Notes under the pieces: generated by a model
Database searches by the model: none
The model's input: only the letters and a program-made list of their open reading frames with translations
Told to the model about the DNA's origin: nothing
Origin: Gammaproteobacteria bacterium
GTDB lineage: Bacteria > Pseudomonadota > Gammaproteobacteria > JAABTG01
Assembly (NCBI GenBank): GCA_017999615.1
Contig: JAGNLM010000001.1
Location: 452,549-516,548 of the forward strand
DNA length: 64,000 nucleotides
Reading direction: 5' to 3'
In this document: one piece after another, positions 25,653 through 34,752 of the stretch
How the letters are laid out: each line of letters starts with the position of its first letter
How positions within the stretch are numbered: position 1 is the first letter of the stretch
Position numbers and translations under genes: made by a program

Positions 25653-25909
25653 CGGTGGCGTTGTCCTTCGGCATGCTGGGGATTGCCGTCCTGCTCAATC
25701 TCTGGCGGCTCGTGCGTGGTCCCGAGCTCCCCGACCGGGTGCTTGCCCTCGACACCCTGTACGTCAATGCCATCGGGCTGATCCTGTTGTTCGACGTGCA
25801 CCTGGACCGGGCGGTCAACTTCGAGGCCGCGCTCGTCATCGCGATGATGGGCTTCGTCGGGACGCTGGCGTTCTCCAAGTTCCTGCTGCGCGGTGACATC
25901 ATCGAGTAG
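25640..25909 (+). CDS. mrpF: Mrp antiporter subunit F
   Basis: An 89-residue, three-helix subunit. The conserved LVRGPELPDRVLALDTLYVN with its essential Asp residues and the ALVIAMMGFVGTLAFSKFLLRG helix identify MrpF. Its ATG lies inside the end of mrpE, giving a 13-base overlap in a different frame. Confidence 0.94.
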   Translation: MLGLAVALSFGMLGIAVLLNLWRLVRGPELPDRVLALDTLYVNAIGLILLFDVHLDRAVNFEAALVIAMMGFVGTLAFSKFLLRGDIIE

Positions 25910-25978
25910 CGGGATAGACGAGTGGCGGGAGAGAGGTTCGGGTCGCAGCCGGCCCGCTACGGGTGGGAGGTTCGAGAG

Positions 25979-26314
25979 ATGAGCTCGGCGACGTGGGGAG
26001 TGGAGGTTCTGGTGTCGGTGCTGCTGTTGGTGGGGGCCGGCTTCGCCCTGGTGGGCTCGATCGGCCTTGCGCGGCTGCCGGACTTCTTCATGCGCCTGCA
26101 CGGCCCCGCCAAGGCCACGACCCTCGGTGTCGGGGCGATGATGCTGGGCTCGGCGCTTCACTTCGGTGCCCGGGGAGACGGCCTGAGCCTCCGCGAGCTT
26201 CTGCTGAGCGCTTTCCTGCTCGTCACCGCGCCCGTCAGCGCCCACCTCCTGGCGAAGGCGGCGCTGCACCTGAAGATCCCCACGCGCTCCCGGCCCCCTC
26301 AGCGGATCACGTAG
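25979..26314 (+). CDS. mrpG: Mrp antiporter subunit G
   Basis: A 111-residue, three-helix subunit. GSIGLARLPDFFMRLHGPAKATTLGVG is split here as the two MrpG motifs GLARLPDFFMRLHGPAKA and TTLGVGAMMLG; a final helix is rich in Leu/Val. The ATG at 25979 has GGGTGGGAGG eight bases upstream, preferred over an in-frame start 19 codons earlier. It is separated from mrpF by about 70 bp, the only real gap in the operon, and its last 16 bases overlap the convergent trhA gene. Confidence 0.92.
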   Translation: MSSATWGVEVLVSVLLLVGAGFALVGSIGLARLPDFFMRLHGPAKATTLGVGAMMLGSALHFGARGDGLSLRELLLSAFLLVTAPVSAHLLAKAALHLKIPTRSRPPQRIT

Positions 26315-26970
26315 AGCAGCACGGCCAGGAAGTGAAAGACGCTGCCGGCGAGCACCCACAGGTGCCAGACGGCGTGCATGTACTTGATTCTCTCGAGCAC
26401 GTAGAACACGACACCGATCGTGTAGGCGAGGCCCCCGGCCACGAGGAGCCAGAGTCCGCCGGGCTCGAGCCGCTCCGCCAGCGGTCCGAACGACACCACG
26501 ATGAGCCACCCCATCGCCAGGTACACGAGGGCCGACAGCCAGCGAGGGCGATAGGTCCAGAACGCCTCCATCGAGATGCCCACCACGGCGAATCCCCAGA
26601 CGATCCCGAACAGCCACCAGCCGTTCGCCTCGCGCAGCGTCACCAGGCAGAACGGGGTGTAGGTGCCGGCGATCAGCAGGTAGATGCTGCAGTGGTCCAG
26701 GACCTTGAAGAGGTGCTTGGCCTTCGGGTGGGGGACGCTGTGGTAGAGCGTCGAGGTCGTGTAGGCGAGGATCAGGGAAACGCCGAGCACGATGGCGCTG
26801 GCGAGCTTGTAGCCGTCGTTCGCCAGGACGGCGAACACGGTGAGGATCACCAGGCCCGCGACCGCGAGCCCGACCCCGACGCCGTGCGTGGTGCCGTTCG
26901 CGATCTCTTCGCCCAGCGTGTAGCCGCGCCGGGTCCCGAGCGCCTGCGCCTCGCCTGCCTGGCCGCTCAC
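26299..26970 (-). CDS. trhA: TrhA/hemolysin III family membrane protein
   Basis: A 223-residue, seven-helix membrane protein of the PAQR-like hemolysin III family. Diagnostic residues are [16 protein letters not shown] in the N-terminus, [32 protein letters not shown], split across the third and fourth helices with the conserved His, Ser and Asp, and [16 protein letters not shown] at the end. The E. coli protein has been linked to membrane energetics and fluidity regulation; haemolysis is not implied. It starts at GTG 26970 inside the glgB stop (GTGA), so the two are co-translated, which is an unexpected pairing. Confidence 0.9.
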   Translation of the reverse strand: MSGQAGEAQALGTRRGYTLGEEIANGTTHGVGVGLAVAGLVILTVFAVLANDGYKLASAIVLGVSLILAYTTSTLYHSVPHPKAKHLFKVLDHCSIYLLIAGTYTPFCLVTLREANGWWLFGIVWGFAVVGISMEAFWTYRPRWLSALVYLAMGWLIVVSFGPLAERLEPGGLWLLVAGGLAYTIGVVFYVLERIKYMHAVWHLWVLAGSVFHFLAVLLYVIR

Positions 26971-29030
26971 GACGGCGTACCCCCGCCGCGGTACCCATCC
27001 CGACCGGCGGGCATCAGGACGATGCCGCCCAGGGGCGGGACGGTGACAGTGAGGGACCAGTCACGGCCCAGCCACTGCCGGGGTTCCGCCTGGAGCCGCG
27101 TCATTCCGTTGCCCGTGTTGCTCCCGGCGTAGTACTGGGAGTCGGAGTTGAACACCTCCTCGTAGACCCCCTCGCGGGGCACGCCGATCCGGTAGTTGTG
27201 ACGGGGGGTCGGCGTGAAGTTGATCACCACGACGGCGAAATCCTCCCCGGACTTGCGCAGGAAGCTCAGCACCGACTGCTGGGCGTCGTTGCAGTCGAGC
27301 CACTCGAAGCCTTCCCATTCGAATTCGTGCGCGTGCAGCTCCGGCCGGGAGTGATAGAGACGATTGAGGTCCTTCACGAGCCGCTGGATGCCGGCGTGGT
27401 AGGGATACTGAAGCATCCACCAGTCGAGCACGCCGGCGCTGTTCCACTCCGTGCCCTGACCGAACTCGGTGCCCATGAAGAGCAGCTTCTTGCCGGGGTG
27501 GGTGAACATGTACGTGTAGGCGAGCCGCAGATTGGCGAAGCGCTGCCACTCGTCCCCGGGCATCTTGGTGAGCATCGAGCCCTTGCCGTGCACGACCTCG
27601 TCGTGGGAGAAGGGCAGCATGAAGTTCTCGGTGAAGGCGTAGAGCATGCTGAACGTCAGCATGTCGTGGTGGTACTTGCGGTAGATGGGGTCCTTCGCGA
27701 AATAGCGCAGGGTGTCGTTCATCCACCCCATGTTCCACTTCAGGTCGAAGCCGAGGCCGCCCAGGTAGACGGGACGGGTCACCTGAGGCCAGGCCGTGGA
27801 CTCTTCCGCGATCAGCAGGCACCCGGGGACCTGGGCGTGGGTGACGATGTTCAGTTCGCGCAGGAACTCGATGGCCTCGAGGTTCTCGCGGCCCCCGTGC
27901 TGGTTCGGAACCCACTCCGAGCGCGAGTAGTCGAGGTAGAGCATCGAAGCCACCGCGTCGACTCGCAAGCCGTCGATGTGGAACTCCTCGAGCCAGAACA
28001 GGGCGCTCGAGAGCAGGAAATTCTTCACCTCGTGGCGCCCGTAGTTGAAGATGAGGGTGGACCAGTCGAGGTGCTCGCCCTTGCGGGGATCGGCGTGCTC
28101 GTAGAGCGCCGTGCCGTCGAAGCGCGCGAGGCCGTGGGCGTCCTTCGGGAAGTGGGCGGGCGCCCAGTCGAGGATGACGCCGATGCCGTTCCGGTGGCAG
28201 TGATCGATGAAAAAGCGGAGCTCGTCGGGTGCCCCGAAGCGCGATGTGGGGGCGTAGTACCCCGTGGTCTGGTAGCCCCAGGATTGATCGAACGGGTGTT
28301 CGGTGATGGGCAGGAGCTCGATGTGATTGAAGCCCATGTCGCGAACGTACTCGACGAGGCGGACCGCGCACTCCCGGTAGTCGAGGAACTCCCCCGCGAC
28401 ACCCCGCTGCCATGACCCCAGGTGCACCTCGTACACCGACATGGGCGCGCGTTGCCAGTCGCGGCGTGCGCGCTGCTCGAGCCACGACTGGTCCTGCCAC
28501 GAATAGGCCGATCGGCCGGCGACGACCGAGGCGGTATTCGGCCGCAGCTCGAAGAGCTGCCCGTAGGGGTCGCTCTTCAGGAAGACCTCGCCCGTGACGC
28601 GGGACCGGATCTCGTACTTGTAGAGGGCGCCCGCCGTGAGGTCGGGCAGGAACAGCTCCCACACGCCCTTGCCTTCGCGCAGCCGCATGGTGTGGCGCCG
28701 GCCGTCCCACTGGTTGAAGTCACCGACGACGCTCACGCGCTCGGCGTTCGGCGCCCAGACGGAGAACAGCACCCCGGTGACGCCCTCGACCTCGTGCTCG
28801 TGGGCGCCGAGGAAACGGTAGGCGTGCCAGTGTTTGCCCTCCGCGAAGAGATGCAGGTCGAAGTCGGAGAGTTGCGGACCGTAGGTGTAGGGGTCTTGAT
28901 GCGGGGCCGCCGTGACGCGCGCCAGCGGGGCGTCGACGTTCGGTGCCGCCGGGTCTGGGGCCGGTGCCGTGGGCGGGGTCGTGGCTCGTGCGGCCTGCGC
29001 CGCGGTCTCGGATGGGTGGCTCTCGGTCAC
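26967..29030 (-). CDS. glgB: 1,4-alpha-glucan branching enzyme
   Basis: A 687-residue GH13 enzyme that forms alpha-1,6 branches in glycogen. It has an N-terminal CBM48 region ([26 protein letters not shown]) and then the catalytic barrel with the four GH13 regions. The nucleophile is Asp358 in [11 protein letters not shown], the acid/base Glu lies in [11 protein letters not shown], and the transition-state Asp in [14 protein letters not shown]. The C-terminal beta domain is present. An Ala/Pro/Thr-rich N-terminal tail of about 45 residues precedes the conserved part. Start GTG 29030 is the best fit; a weak GGAAAGAG lies upstream. It pairs functionally with glgP at 53.8-56.3 kb; glgA and glgC are not here. 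Confidence 0.94.
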   Translation of the reverse strand: MTESHPSETAAQAARATTPPTAPAPDPAAPNVDAPLARVTAAPHQDPYTYGPQLSDFDLHLFAEGKHWHAYRFLGAHEHEVEGVTGVLFSVWAPNAERVSVVGDFNQWDGRRHTMRLREGKGVWELFLPDLTAGALYKYEIRSRVTGEVFLKSDPYGQLFELRPNTASVVAGRSAYSWQDQSWLEQRARRDWQRAPMSVYEVHLGSWQRGVAGEFLDYRECAVRLVEYVRDMGFNHIELLPITEHPFDQSWGYQTTGYYAPTSRFGAPDELRFFIDHCHRNGIGVILDWAPAHFPKDAHGLARFDGTALYEHADPRKGEHLDWSTLIFNYGRHEVKNFLLSSALFWLEEFHIDGLRVDAVASMLYLDYSRSEWVPNQHGGRENLEAIEFLRELNIVTHAQVPGCLLIAEESTAWPQVTRPVYLGGLGFDLKWNMGWMNDTLRYFAKDPIYRKYHHDMLTFSMLYAFTENFMLPFSHDEVVHGKGSMLTKMPGDEWQRFANLRLAYTYMFTHPGKKLLFMGTEFGQGTEWNSAGVLDWWMLQYPYHAGIQRLVKDLNRLYHSRPELHAHEFEWEGFEWLDCNDAQQSVLSFLRKSGEDFAVVVINFTPTPRHNYRIGVPREGVYEEVFNSDSQYYAGSNTGNGMTRLQAEPRQWLGRDWSLTVTVPPLGGIVLMPAGRDGYRGGGTPS

Positions 29031-29167
29031 GGGGTCTCTTTCCGCGAATGGCCCAGGGCAGCCGCAATCCCTACCCTGATGGTACGGCAAGTATCGCACG
29101 GAACGCGGGGTGGATGAGGCTGGGCCCCCTGGCGTTCGGGCGGCTCCGCGGCGGGCCCTCGGGGCGC

Positions 29168-30652
29168 TCAGGGGCGGTCCACGCCCGCGCCGGGTGGCAG
29201 TGGCGCCTCGGATGACGACGGGGCCCGGGGCGATGCGTCCTCCAGGGCAATCGCCTGCGCCATGACGCGGTAGACCGCCGTATTGTCCACGTAATCCCCG
29301 GTGAATCCCCGGGCGGCCGGCCCGTAGGCGTCCACTGCCCGGGCGTCGCGTGCGAGCACGAGGTCGGTGAAGCGCTCGCTGCCCACGCCCCTGGCGAACA
29401 ACGGCACGAGGGCCCCGGTGTGCCCCCGCGAGGCGAACTGGTGGCCCGGGACTCGGCCCGGCCCCCGGTCCTCCAGGGGACGGTAGCCGTGGAAGACGTC
29501 CGGGCCGGAGGGGTCGTACACGCCGTTGCCGTTGCGGTCGCTGTAGGTGCCGGGCCCCCAGAGGTGCCCCGTCTCGTGGTCTCCGGTCACGATCACGAGG
29601 TTTCGGTGCCAACCGCCCGCCGGGTTGTCCGGGGCCTCGATCCAGTCGACCACGGTCTGCACCGCGGCGTTGAATTCGGCCTGCTCCTCGATGAGACGTG
29701 GCAGGTCGTGGGCGTGGGCGGCCCAGTCGACGGCGCCTCCCTCGACGAGCAGGGCGAAGCCGCCGGCGCTGCGCTCGAGCACGCGGATGCCCGCCTGCAC
29801 CAGTGTGGCCAGCGAGGGCACGCCGGGGTTGGGGGCGACGCCCGAGGGGCGGTTGGGGTCCGCGCCGCGGCGCCGGTCCGCCTGGAGGGTGGTGCCGGCC
29901 CGGGCGACGCCGAGCAGCCGTGTGGGGGCCGACACGCGGCCGCTGGCGATGGCCTCGAAGTCCTCGCGCGCCTCGACCAGGGACCAGCCTTCGCCGCCGG
30001 GGGTCTGCAGGGCCTGCCAGGTGGAGAACCCGCCGACGTAGTCGTAGTGACCCGGCTCCGGCTGTCGGGCCTCGCCATTGACGTCGTGCCCGGGGTGGCC
30101 TGCGCCGACCAGCACGTCGAGCCAGTCGCCCGCGATCCCCTCCCGGGCGACCGCGGGGTAGTCGTTGCGGGAGGGCGAGTGGGCATACACGGCGGCCGGC
30201 GTGGCGTGGGCGAAGGGCACCGAGGAGACGGCCCCCGTGGCCATGCCGAGCCCGGACGCGGTCTCGAAGAGGGTTCTGAGCGGCCGACCGTCCGGAGACC
30301 CGTTGAGCTGCCCGTTGCGGACCTTGACCCCCGTGACCATGGCAGTCGCGGCCGCCGCGGAGTCGGTGGCGCCCCGCAGGGCCCAGCCGAAGTCCGACCA
30401 CATGCGTTCGGGGTCGTAGCCCGCGGGCTGGCTGGCAGAATGGGTCTGCACGGCGACCCTGACCGGGAAGCCCTGGTAGACGGGCGGGGCACCGGCGTAG
30501 AGCGCGGCTGCTCCGACCGTGTGAAAGCCCTGGCCGTCGCTCACCATCAGGAACACGTTGACCGGCCCCTCGGCGGCCGCGTTTCCCGCGAGCCATGCCG
30601 CCAGGAGCCCCGCTCCCAGGCTGCGCAGGGTGGGGTCGCGGGAGGGCGGCAT
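29168..30652 (-). CDS. Exported alkaline phosphatase (PhoA superfamily)
   Basis: A 494-residue protein with a signal peptide (hydrophobic core, cleavage after NAAA) and a PhoA-type catalytic domain. Asp39 (MVSDGQG) is a metal ligand. Ser98 in [11 protein letters not shown] is the phosphorylated nucleophile. Glu304, Asp309 and His313 ([13 protein letters not shown]), Asp358-His359 (TGDHETG) and His411 complete the metal sites. It should release phosphate from organic esters in the periplasm. Residues 372-380 (DRNGNGVYD) form a calcium-binding-like loop inserted after the GDHETG motif. It lies between a pentapeptide-repeat protein and glgB on the same strand. No Pho box was identified. Confidence 0.9.
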   Translation of the reverse strand: MPPSRDPTLRSLGAGLLAAWLAGNAAAEGPVNVFLMVSDGQGFHTVGAAALYAGAPPVYQGFPVRVAVQTHSASQPAGYDPERMWSDFGWALRGATDSAAAATAMVTGVKVRNGQLNGSPDGRPLRTLFETASGLGMATGAVSSVPFAHATPAAVYAHSPSRNDYPAVAREGIAGDWLDVLVGAGHPGHDVNGEARQPEPGHYDYVGGFSTWQALQTPGGEGWSLVEAREDFEAIASGRVSAPTRLLGVARAGTTLQADRRRGADPNRPSGVAPNPGVPSLATLVQAGIRVLERSAGGFALLVEGGAVDWAAHAHDLPRLIEEQAEFNAAVQTVVDWIEAPDNPAGGWHRNLVIVTGDHETGHLWGPGTYSDRNGNGVYDPSGPDVFHGYRPLEDRGPGRVPGHQFASRGHTGALVPLFARGVGSERFTDLVLARDARAVDAYGPAARGFTGDYVDNTAVYRVMAQAIALEDASPRAPSSSEAPLPPGAGVDRP

Positions 30653-30703
30653 GAGGTCTCCGGCGGCGGGCGGTGCGTCAGGCGATCCGGTCTCGGGCCG
30701 GCG

Positions 30704-31501
30704 CTACCGGCAGGCCCCGGTGGACCCGGCGGCGCAGCGCCGGCGGTCGACCCAGCGGGCGCGGTCGAGAATGGCGCCCTCCAGGCTTGCGTCGCTGAGG
30801 TCCGCCTTCACCAGCACCGCGTCGCTCAGGTCCGCTCCGGTGAGGTCAGCGGAGAGCAGCTGTGCTTCCTCCAGGTTGGCGTGCCGCAGCACGGCACCGG
30901 TGAGATTGGCCTCCTCGAGGGAAGCCCGCTTGCAGTTCGCCCCCTCGAGGTTGGTGTTCGTGAGCCGGGCCCCCCGCAGCCGGGCCTGGAGCAGGTTGGC
31001 CTTGGGCATCTGGGCGTCGCCGAAGTCAGCCCCGGCCGCCTCGGCCTGGTAGAGCCCTGCGCCGCGCAGGGTGGCGCCGGCGAGCACGGTCCCCGTCAGC
31101 GTGGCCCTGTCGAGGCTCGCCCCGTCGAGGACCGCTCCCTGCAGCTGGGCACCGGAGAGGTCCGCGCTGACGAAGCGCGCGTCGCCGGCCTTGACGTCCC
31201 GCAGGGTCGCGCCCCGGAGCTTGGTGAGCGTCAGGTCCGCGCCGCTCAGGCGTGTGCCCGTCAGGTCGGCGCCCGAGAGGTCGGTGCGCAGCAGCACGGC
31301 CCCGCGCAGGTCGAGCCCGGCGAGCGCGGCGTTCCGCTTGTCGCAGCCGGTCCAGATGACGCCGGGTCCCGGTGGGCTGTCGCAGGCGGCGAACGCCGGG
31401 CCTCCCGCGAGCAGCGTCAGCGCAAGTGTCAGGAGCAGCGCGACCTGCCGGGGGGGTGGAGTGCGTCCGGTTCTTCGCGGGTCTTCTTTCGAGTCGTGCA
31501 T
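30704..31501 (-). CDS. Exported pentapeptide-repeat protein
   Basis: A 265-residue protein with a signal peptide (core LLLTLALTLLAGGPAFA, cleavage after AFA), then a short Cys-containing segment (CDSPPGPGVIWTGCDK), then about 35 tandem A(D/N)LXX pentapeptides such as ADLTG, AQLQG and ANLTG running to near the C-terminus. Such repeats form a right-handed beta-helix. The two Cys before the helix could form a disulfide. Periplasmic or outer-membrane-associated pentapeptide proteins have no common function; DNA-gyrase mimicry (Qnr/MfpA) is unlikely for an exported one. It lies 51 bp upstream of the alkaline phosphatase on the same strand, so the two may be co-transcribed. Confidence 0.88.
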   Translation of the reverse strand: MHDSKEDPRRTGRTPPPRQVALLLTLALTLLAGGPAFAACDSPPGPGVIWTGCDKRNAALAGLDLRGAVLLRTDLSGADLTGTRLSGADLTLTKLRGATLRDVKAGDARFVSADLSGAQLQGAVLDGASLDRATLTGTVLAGATLRGAGLYQAEAAGADFGDAQMPKANLLQARLRGARLTNTNLEGANCKRASLEEANLTGAVLRHANLEEAQLLSADLTGADLSDAVLVKADLSDASLEGAILDRARWVDRRRCAAGSTGACR

Positions 31502-31552
31502 GTCGGCGCAAGCATACCGCCCGGGCCCGCCCGGCGCACGGGTTCGGGGCGC

Positions 31553-31582
31553 TTGACCTGTCGGCCCCGGCACGGGTATCAA
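31553..31582 (+). promoter_or_regulatory. Sigma-70-like promoter for the RNB nuclease gene
   Basis: TTGACC (31553-31558) and TATCAA (31577-31582) are separated by 18 bases. Transcription would start about 31589, roughly 24 bases before the ATG at 31613. Confidence 0.45.
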
Positions 31583-31612
31583 GCGGGCCGGCATCCGCGC
31601 TTCGGTCTCCCC

Positions 31613-33457
31613 ATGCCCCACGCCCCCCCCGCCGGCCTGCGCGAAGGCAGCCTGGTGCTGTACAAGGCTCGCCCCGCGAGGGTGGCGGCGCTCGCCGAGA
31701 AGATCGAGATCTCCCTTCCGGGGGGTGAGTCGCAGCGGGTGCGCCCGAAGGACGTGACCCTGCTGCACCCCGGGCCGCTGCGGTCGCTCGCAGACCTCCA
31801 GCCCCTGGAGGGGGAGGTGGACGCCGCGTGGGAGCTCCTGGCGGGCGGCACGACCCACCTCGCCGAGCTCGCCGAGCTCGTCTTCGGGGGCTTCACGCCG
31901 GAGAGCGCGTGGGCCGCATGGGCCCTGGTCGGTGAGGGACTGCTGTTCTCCGGCACTCCCGACGCCATCGAGGTCCGCAGCCGTGAGAGGGTGGAGGCCG
32001 AGCGGACGCAGCGGGAGGCCCGTCTCGCGGAGGAGCGGGCCCGGGCGGACTTCTTCGCGCGGGCCCGCTCGGGCGCGGGCGCGCACCCCGGGGATGCCCG
32101 CTTCCTCGCCGACGTGGAGCGGCTCGCGGAGGGGCGGGCCGAGCACAGTCGGGTACTGCAGGAGCTCGGCAAGGAGGAGTCGGCCGAATCGGCGCACAGA
32201 TTTCTGCTGCGACTCGGGCACTGGGACGAGACCGTCAATCCGTACCCCCGGCGCCATGCGCTGCCGCTCGATCCCCCGGCCCTGGAGGCCCCCGGATTGC
32301 CCGAGGAGGACCGGGTCGACCTGACGAGGCTCGCGGCCTACGCGATCGACGACGAGGACAGCCGGGACCCCGACGACGCCCTCAGCCTGGATGGGGTGCG
32401 TATCTGGGTGCACGTCGCCGATGTCGCGGCGCTGGTGTCGCCGGACAGCCCGCTGGACCTGGAGGCGCGCGGGCGGGCGGCCAACCTGTACCTGCCGGAG
32501 CGCACCGTCCCGATGCTGCCCTGGGCCGTCACCGAGCGCCTGGGCCTCGGTCTGCAGCCGGTCTCCCCTGCGCTTTCCTTCGGACTCCACCTGGCAGGAG
32601 ACGGGACGCCGACGGGACTCGAAGTGGTGCGAAGCTGGGTGCGGGTGAGCCGGCTGTCGTACGCGCAGGCGGAGGGGCGTCTGGAGGAGGAGCCCTTTCG
32701 CACCCTGTACGCCGCCGCCCTCCGGTTCCAGGCCCGGCGGCACGCGGCAGGGGCGGCGCCGATCGCGTTGCCCGAGGCGAAGGTGCGCGCCGAAGGCGGC
32801 GCGGTCACCGTCAAGCCCATCCCCCGCCTGCGCAGCCGCGACCTGGTCGCGGAGGCCATGCTCATGGCCGGCGAGGCCGCCGGCCGGCTCGCGCTGGAGC
32901 AGGGTTTCGCCTTTCCGTTCGCGACGCAGTCAGGCCCGGACGAGGCCGTGCCGATGCCCGGGAGCTTCGCCGCCAGCTTCGCGTACCGGCGCCTCCTGAA
33001 ACGCACCCAGATGCGGACCGCCCCGGACCGGCACGCGGGACTGGGGCTCGCGGTCTATTCCCAGGTGACGAGCCCCCTGCGCCGGTATCTGGACCTGGTT
33101 GCCCACCAGCAACTGCGGGCCTGGGTCACCGGTCAGCCGCTGCTGGGACAGGGGGAGATGTTGGAGCGGATCGGGGCTGCCGATGCGCTGATCGGCAGCC
33201 TGCGCCAGGCCGAGCGAGCCTCGAACCGGCACTGGACCCTCGTGCACCTGAGCCGCCAGCCCGGGTGGCGCGGCACCGGCGTTCTGGTCGAGTCACGTGG
33301 GGGCCGCGGGACCGTAGTCCTTCCCGAGCTCGCCTTCGAGGCGCCGCTCCATCTCGCGCAGGAGATGAAGCTGGACGCCACGGTCGACCTCCAGTTGAGC
33401 GGGGTGGACCTCCCGTCTCTCTCCGCGTACTTCGACGGGGCGCCGCGGGCGCCCTGA
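31613..33457 (+). CDS. RNase II/R family (RNB domain) exoribonuclease
   Basis: A 614-residue protein. The RNB catalytic domain begins near residue 235 with the acidic cluster AIDDEDSRDPDDALS (Asp246, 247, 249, 252, 254, 255), which binds catalytic Mg2+. Further RNB motifs are IWVHVADVAALV, NLYLPERTVPMLP and SQVTSPLRRYLDLVAHQQL. The first 230 residues do not look like the usual cold-shock domains of E. coli RNase II or R and carry a charged coiled-coil stretch (about 125-150). The C-terminus has a small beta-rich, S1-like end. Likely a 3'-5' exoribonuclease. It belongs to a shorter RNB subgroup common in high-GC proteobacteria, so rnb or rnr is not assigned. Confidence 0.87.
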   Translation: MPHAPPAGLREGSLVLYKARPARVAALAEKIEISLPGGESQRVRPKDVTLLHPGPLRSLADLQPLEGEVDAAWELLAGGTTHLAELAELVFGGFTPESAWAAWALVGEGLLFSGTPDAIEVRSRERVEAERTQREARLAEERARADFFARARSGAGAHPGDARFLADVERLAEGRAEHSRVLQELGKEESAESAHRFLLRLGHWDETVNPYPRRHALPLDPPALEAPGLPEEDRVDLTRLAAYAIDDEDSRDPDDALSLDGVRIWVHVADVAALVSPDSPLDLEARGRAANLYLPERTVPMLPWAVTERLGLGLQPVSPALSFGLHLAGDGTPTGLEVVRSWVRVSRLSYAQAEGRLEEEPFRTLYAAALRFQARRHAAGAAPIALPEAKVRAEGGAVTVKPIPRLRSRDLVAEAMLMAGEAAGRLALEQGFAFPFATQSGPDEAVPMPGSFAASFAYRRLLKRTQMRTAPDRHAGLGLAVYSQVTSPLRRYLDLVAHQQLRAWVTGQPLLGQGEMLERIGAADALIGSLRQAERASNRHWTLVHLSRQPGWRGTGVLVESRGGRGTVVLPELAFEAPLHLAQEMKLDATVDLQLSGVDLPSLSAYFDGAPRAP

Positions 33458-33467
33458 TCCGGCGCCC

Positions 33468-33713
33468 TCAGCCCTTCTTCAGGCGCTCCTCGATCTGACG
33501 CTCGGCCTCGCACCAATCCTGGGCCGGGTCCCCGCCGAGGAACCCGCGTTTCTCGGCGATGTAGTAGGCCGCGTCGGAGATCATCTTCCAGCGCTCCTCG
33601 GGCGTCGGTGCCAGGCCGGGGGCAGGGGGCGCCGCCTTTGCCCGGGTGGTCTTCGGCGCTGCGCTCTTTCCGCCTGCCGGCTTCGCCCCGGATGTCTTCC
33701 TGGTGCTGTTCAT
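33468..33713 (-). CDS. DUF2934 family small protein
   Basis: An 81-residue protein with a basic, Ala/Lys/Pro-rich N-terminal half and a C-terminal motif, ISDAAYYIAEKRGFLGGDP then DWCEAERQI, typical of DUF2934. Function unknown. GGGGAGG seven bases before the ATG at 33713 supports the start. The stop lies 10 bases from the end of the convergent RNB gene. Confidence 0.85.
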   Translation of the reverse strand: MNSTRKTSGAKPAGGKSAAPKTTRAKAAPPAPGLAPTPEERWKMISDAAYYIAEKRGFLGGDPAQDWCEAERQIEERLKKG

Positions 33714-33886
33714 GGTGCTGCCTCCCCTGTCGGTAACCACGCCGCTGCGCGGCTTGACGCTCGAGCCTATGAGACACTGACCCCGCGGCAGTGTCCAGCG
33801 ACGCACCGGTACGGTGGCGCCTGCCGAACGCCCGAGGCGGTAGGACTCCGGCCTTCGCCCGGGGTGTTCCCGGCCGGCCGGTGAGT

Positions 33887-33912
33887 CGGAGGGGCCGGGG
33901 GCGGCCCCTCCG
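33887..33912 (-). terminator. GC-rich hairpin downstream of the IalB-like gene
   Basis: A perfect 10-bp stem (33887-33896 with 33903-33912) with a 6-base loop, 31 bases after the IalB-like stop on the - strand. No T-run follows, so it may be a transcript-stabilising hairpin or a weak terminator. Confidence 0.4.
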
Positions 33913-33942
33913 GGGTGCGGAGGAATCGGACCTGCCGGAGGC

Positions 33943-34500
33943 CTACTTGCGGGCGTCCTGCAGCGCCTTGTATCCGGCGCTGAATCCCTTCAGCGAGACC
34001 GGGAAGGTCACGGGCTTCTGGGGATTCGCGTAGAAGGTGAGCTTGCCCTGGCTGCCGCTCCGCATGGCCTTCAACAGGTCCTCGTTGGTGGAGAGGGCGG
34101 CGCGGCACCCGTCCGGCACGCAGACCTCCACCGGAAAGCGCTTGGCCTCGCCTTCGTCCACCTGGAAGCTGAGGCCCTGGGGCAGGAAGAACCCCAGAGG
34201 CAGCGCGAAGATCATCCCGGACTCGCCGGTGTTGGTGATGACCGTCTCGACCCTCATCAGGGGCCGTTCCTTGTCGGAGTCCTTCTCCTTGCTGACCAGC
34301 GTCTGAACGAGCACGCACACGTCCTTGTCCGCCTTCTCGGGCTTCTGGCAGACCAGCGTCCAGTCCTGGAAGTTCTTCTGGGTGGGCTTCTTGGGCTCGT
34401 CCTTGGCGTAGGCGACCGTCGCGAGCAACGGCAGCGTGAGCGCTGCCGCGAGTGCGCGGCGCGCGAGGCGGTCCCAGCCGCCCGAAACGGGTGAGTGCAT
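33943..34500 (-). CDS. Invasion-associated locus B (IalB) family exported protein
   Basis: A 185-residue protein with a signal peptide (core LAAALTLPLLATVAYA). The mature part has the IalB pattern: FQDWTLVCQKP near the start, a paired Cys CVLVQTLVS, the strand LRVET/GMIFALPLGFFLPQGLSFQVDEG split over two conserved blocks, and VEVCVPDGCRAAL with two Cys. In Bartonella IalB aids erythrocyte invasion, but relatives are widespread in free-living proteobacteria and no pathogenic role is implied. AGGAGG five bases before the ATG at 34500 supports the start. Confidence 0.87.
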   Translation of the reverse strand: MHSPVSGGWDRLARRALAAALTLPLLATVAYAKDEPKKPTQKNFQDWTLVCQKPEKADKDVCVLVQTLVSKEKDSDKERPLMRVETVITNTGESGMIFALPLGFFLPQGLSFQVDEGEAKRFPVEVCVPDGCRAALSTNEDLLKAMRSGSQGKLTFYANPQKPVTFPVSLKGFSAGYKALQDARK

Positions 34501-34752
34501 CAGTTCCTCCTGGCGAGACGGTCTGCCGCGGGACGCCCCGCGTGCCCCAATGGTACCTGAAAACGGCCCCGTGAGGTCCGTGGCGCCGCGGCAGCCCACG
34601 CAGCTCCCGGCCCTGCCCGGCAACCGGGGTCCGCGCCGGCGTTGCCCGAGACGATGTCGAAGGGAGAAGATTGGCCCGTGACGTTTGCGGGTCGGTCGTC
34701 GAGGCTCCCGGTCCCGAGGAGTCTGCAACCTGTGGTGGGGAGGGGCATCGCC

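Noticed and set aside
29420-31612. Upstream open extension of the RNB nuclease frame
   Set aside because: It runs antisense through the alkaline phosphatase and pentapeptide genes; the RNB protein starts properly at 31613 after a promoter-like element.
33943-34500. IalB-like gene as a virulence marker
   Set aside because: The family is common in non-pathogenic proteobacteria and no other invasion gene is present.
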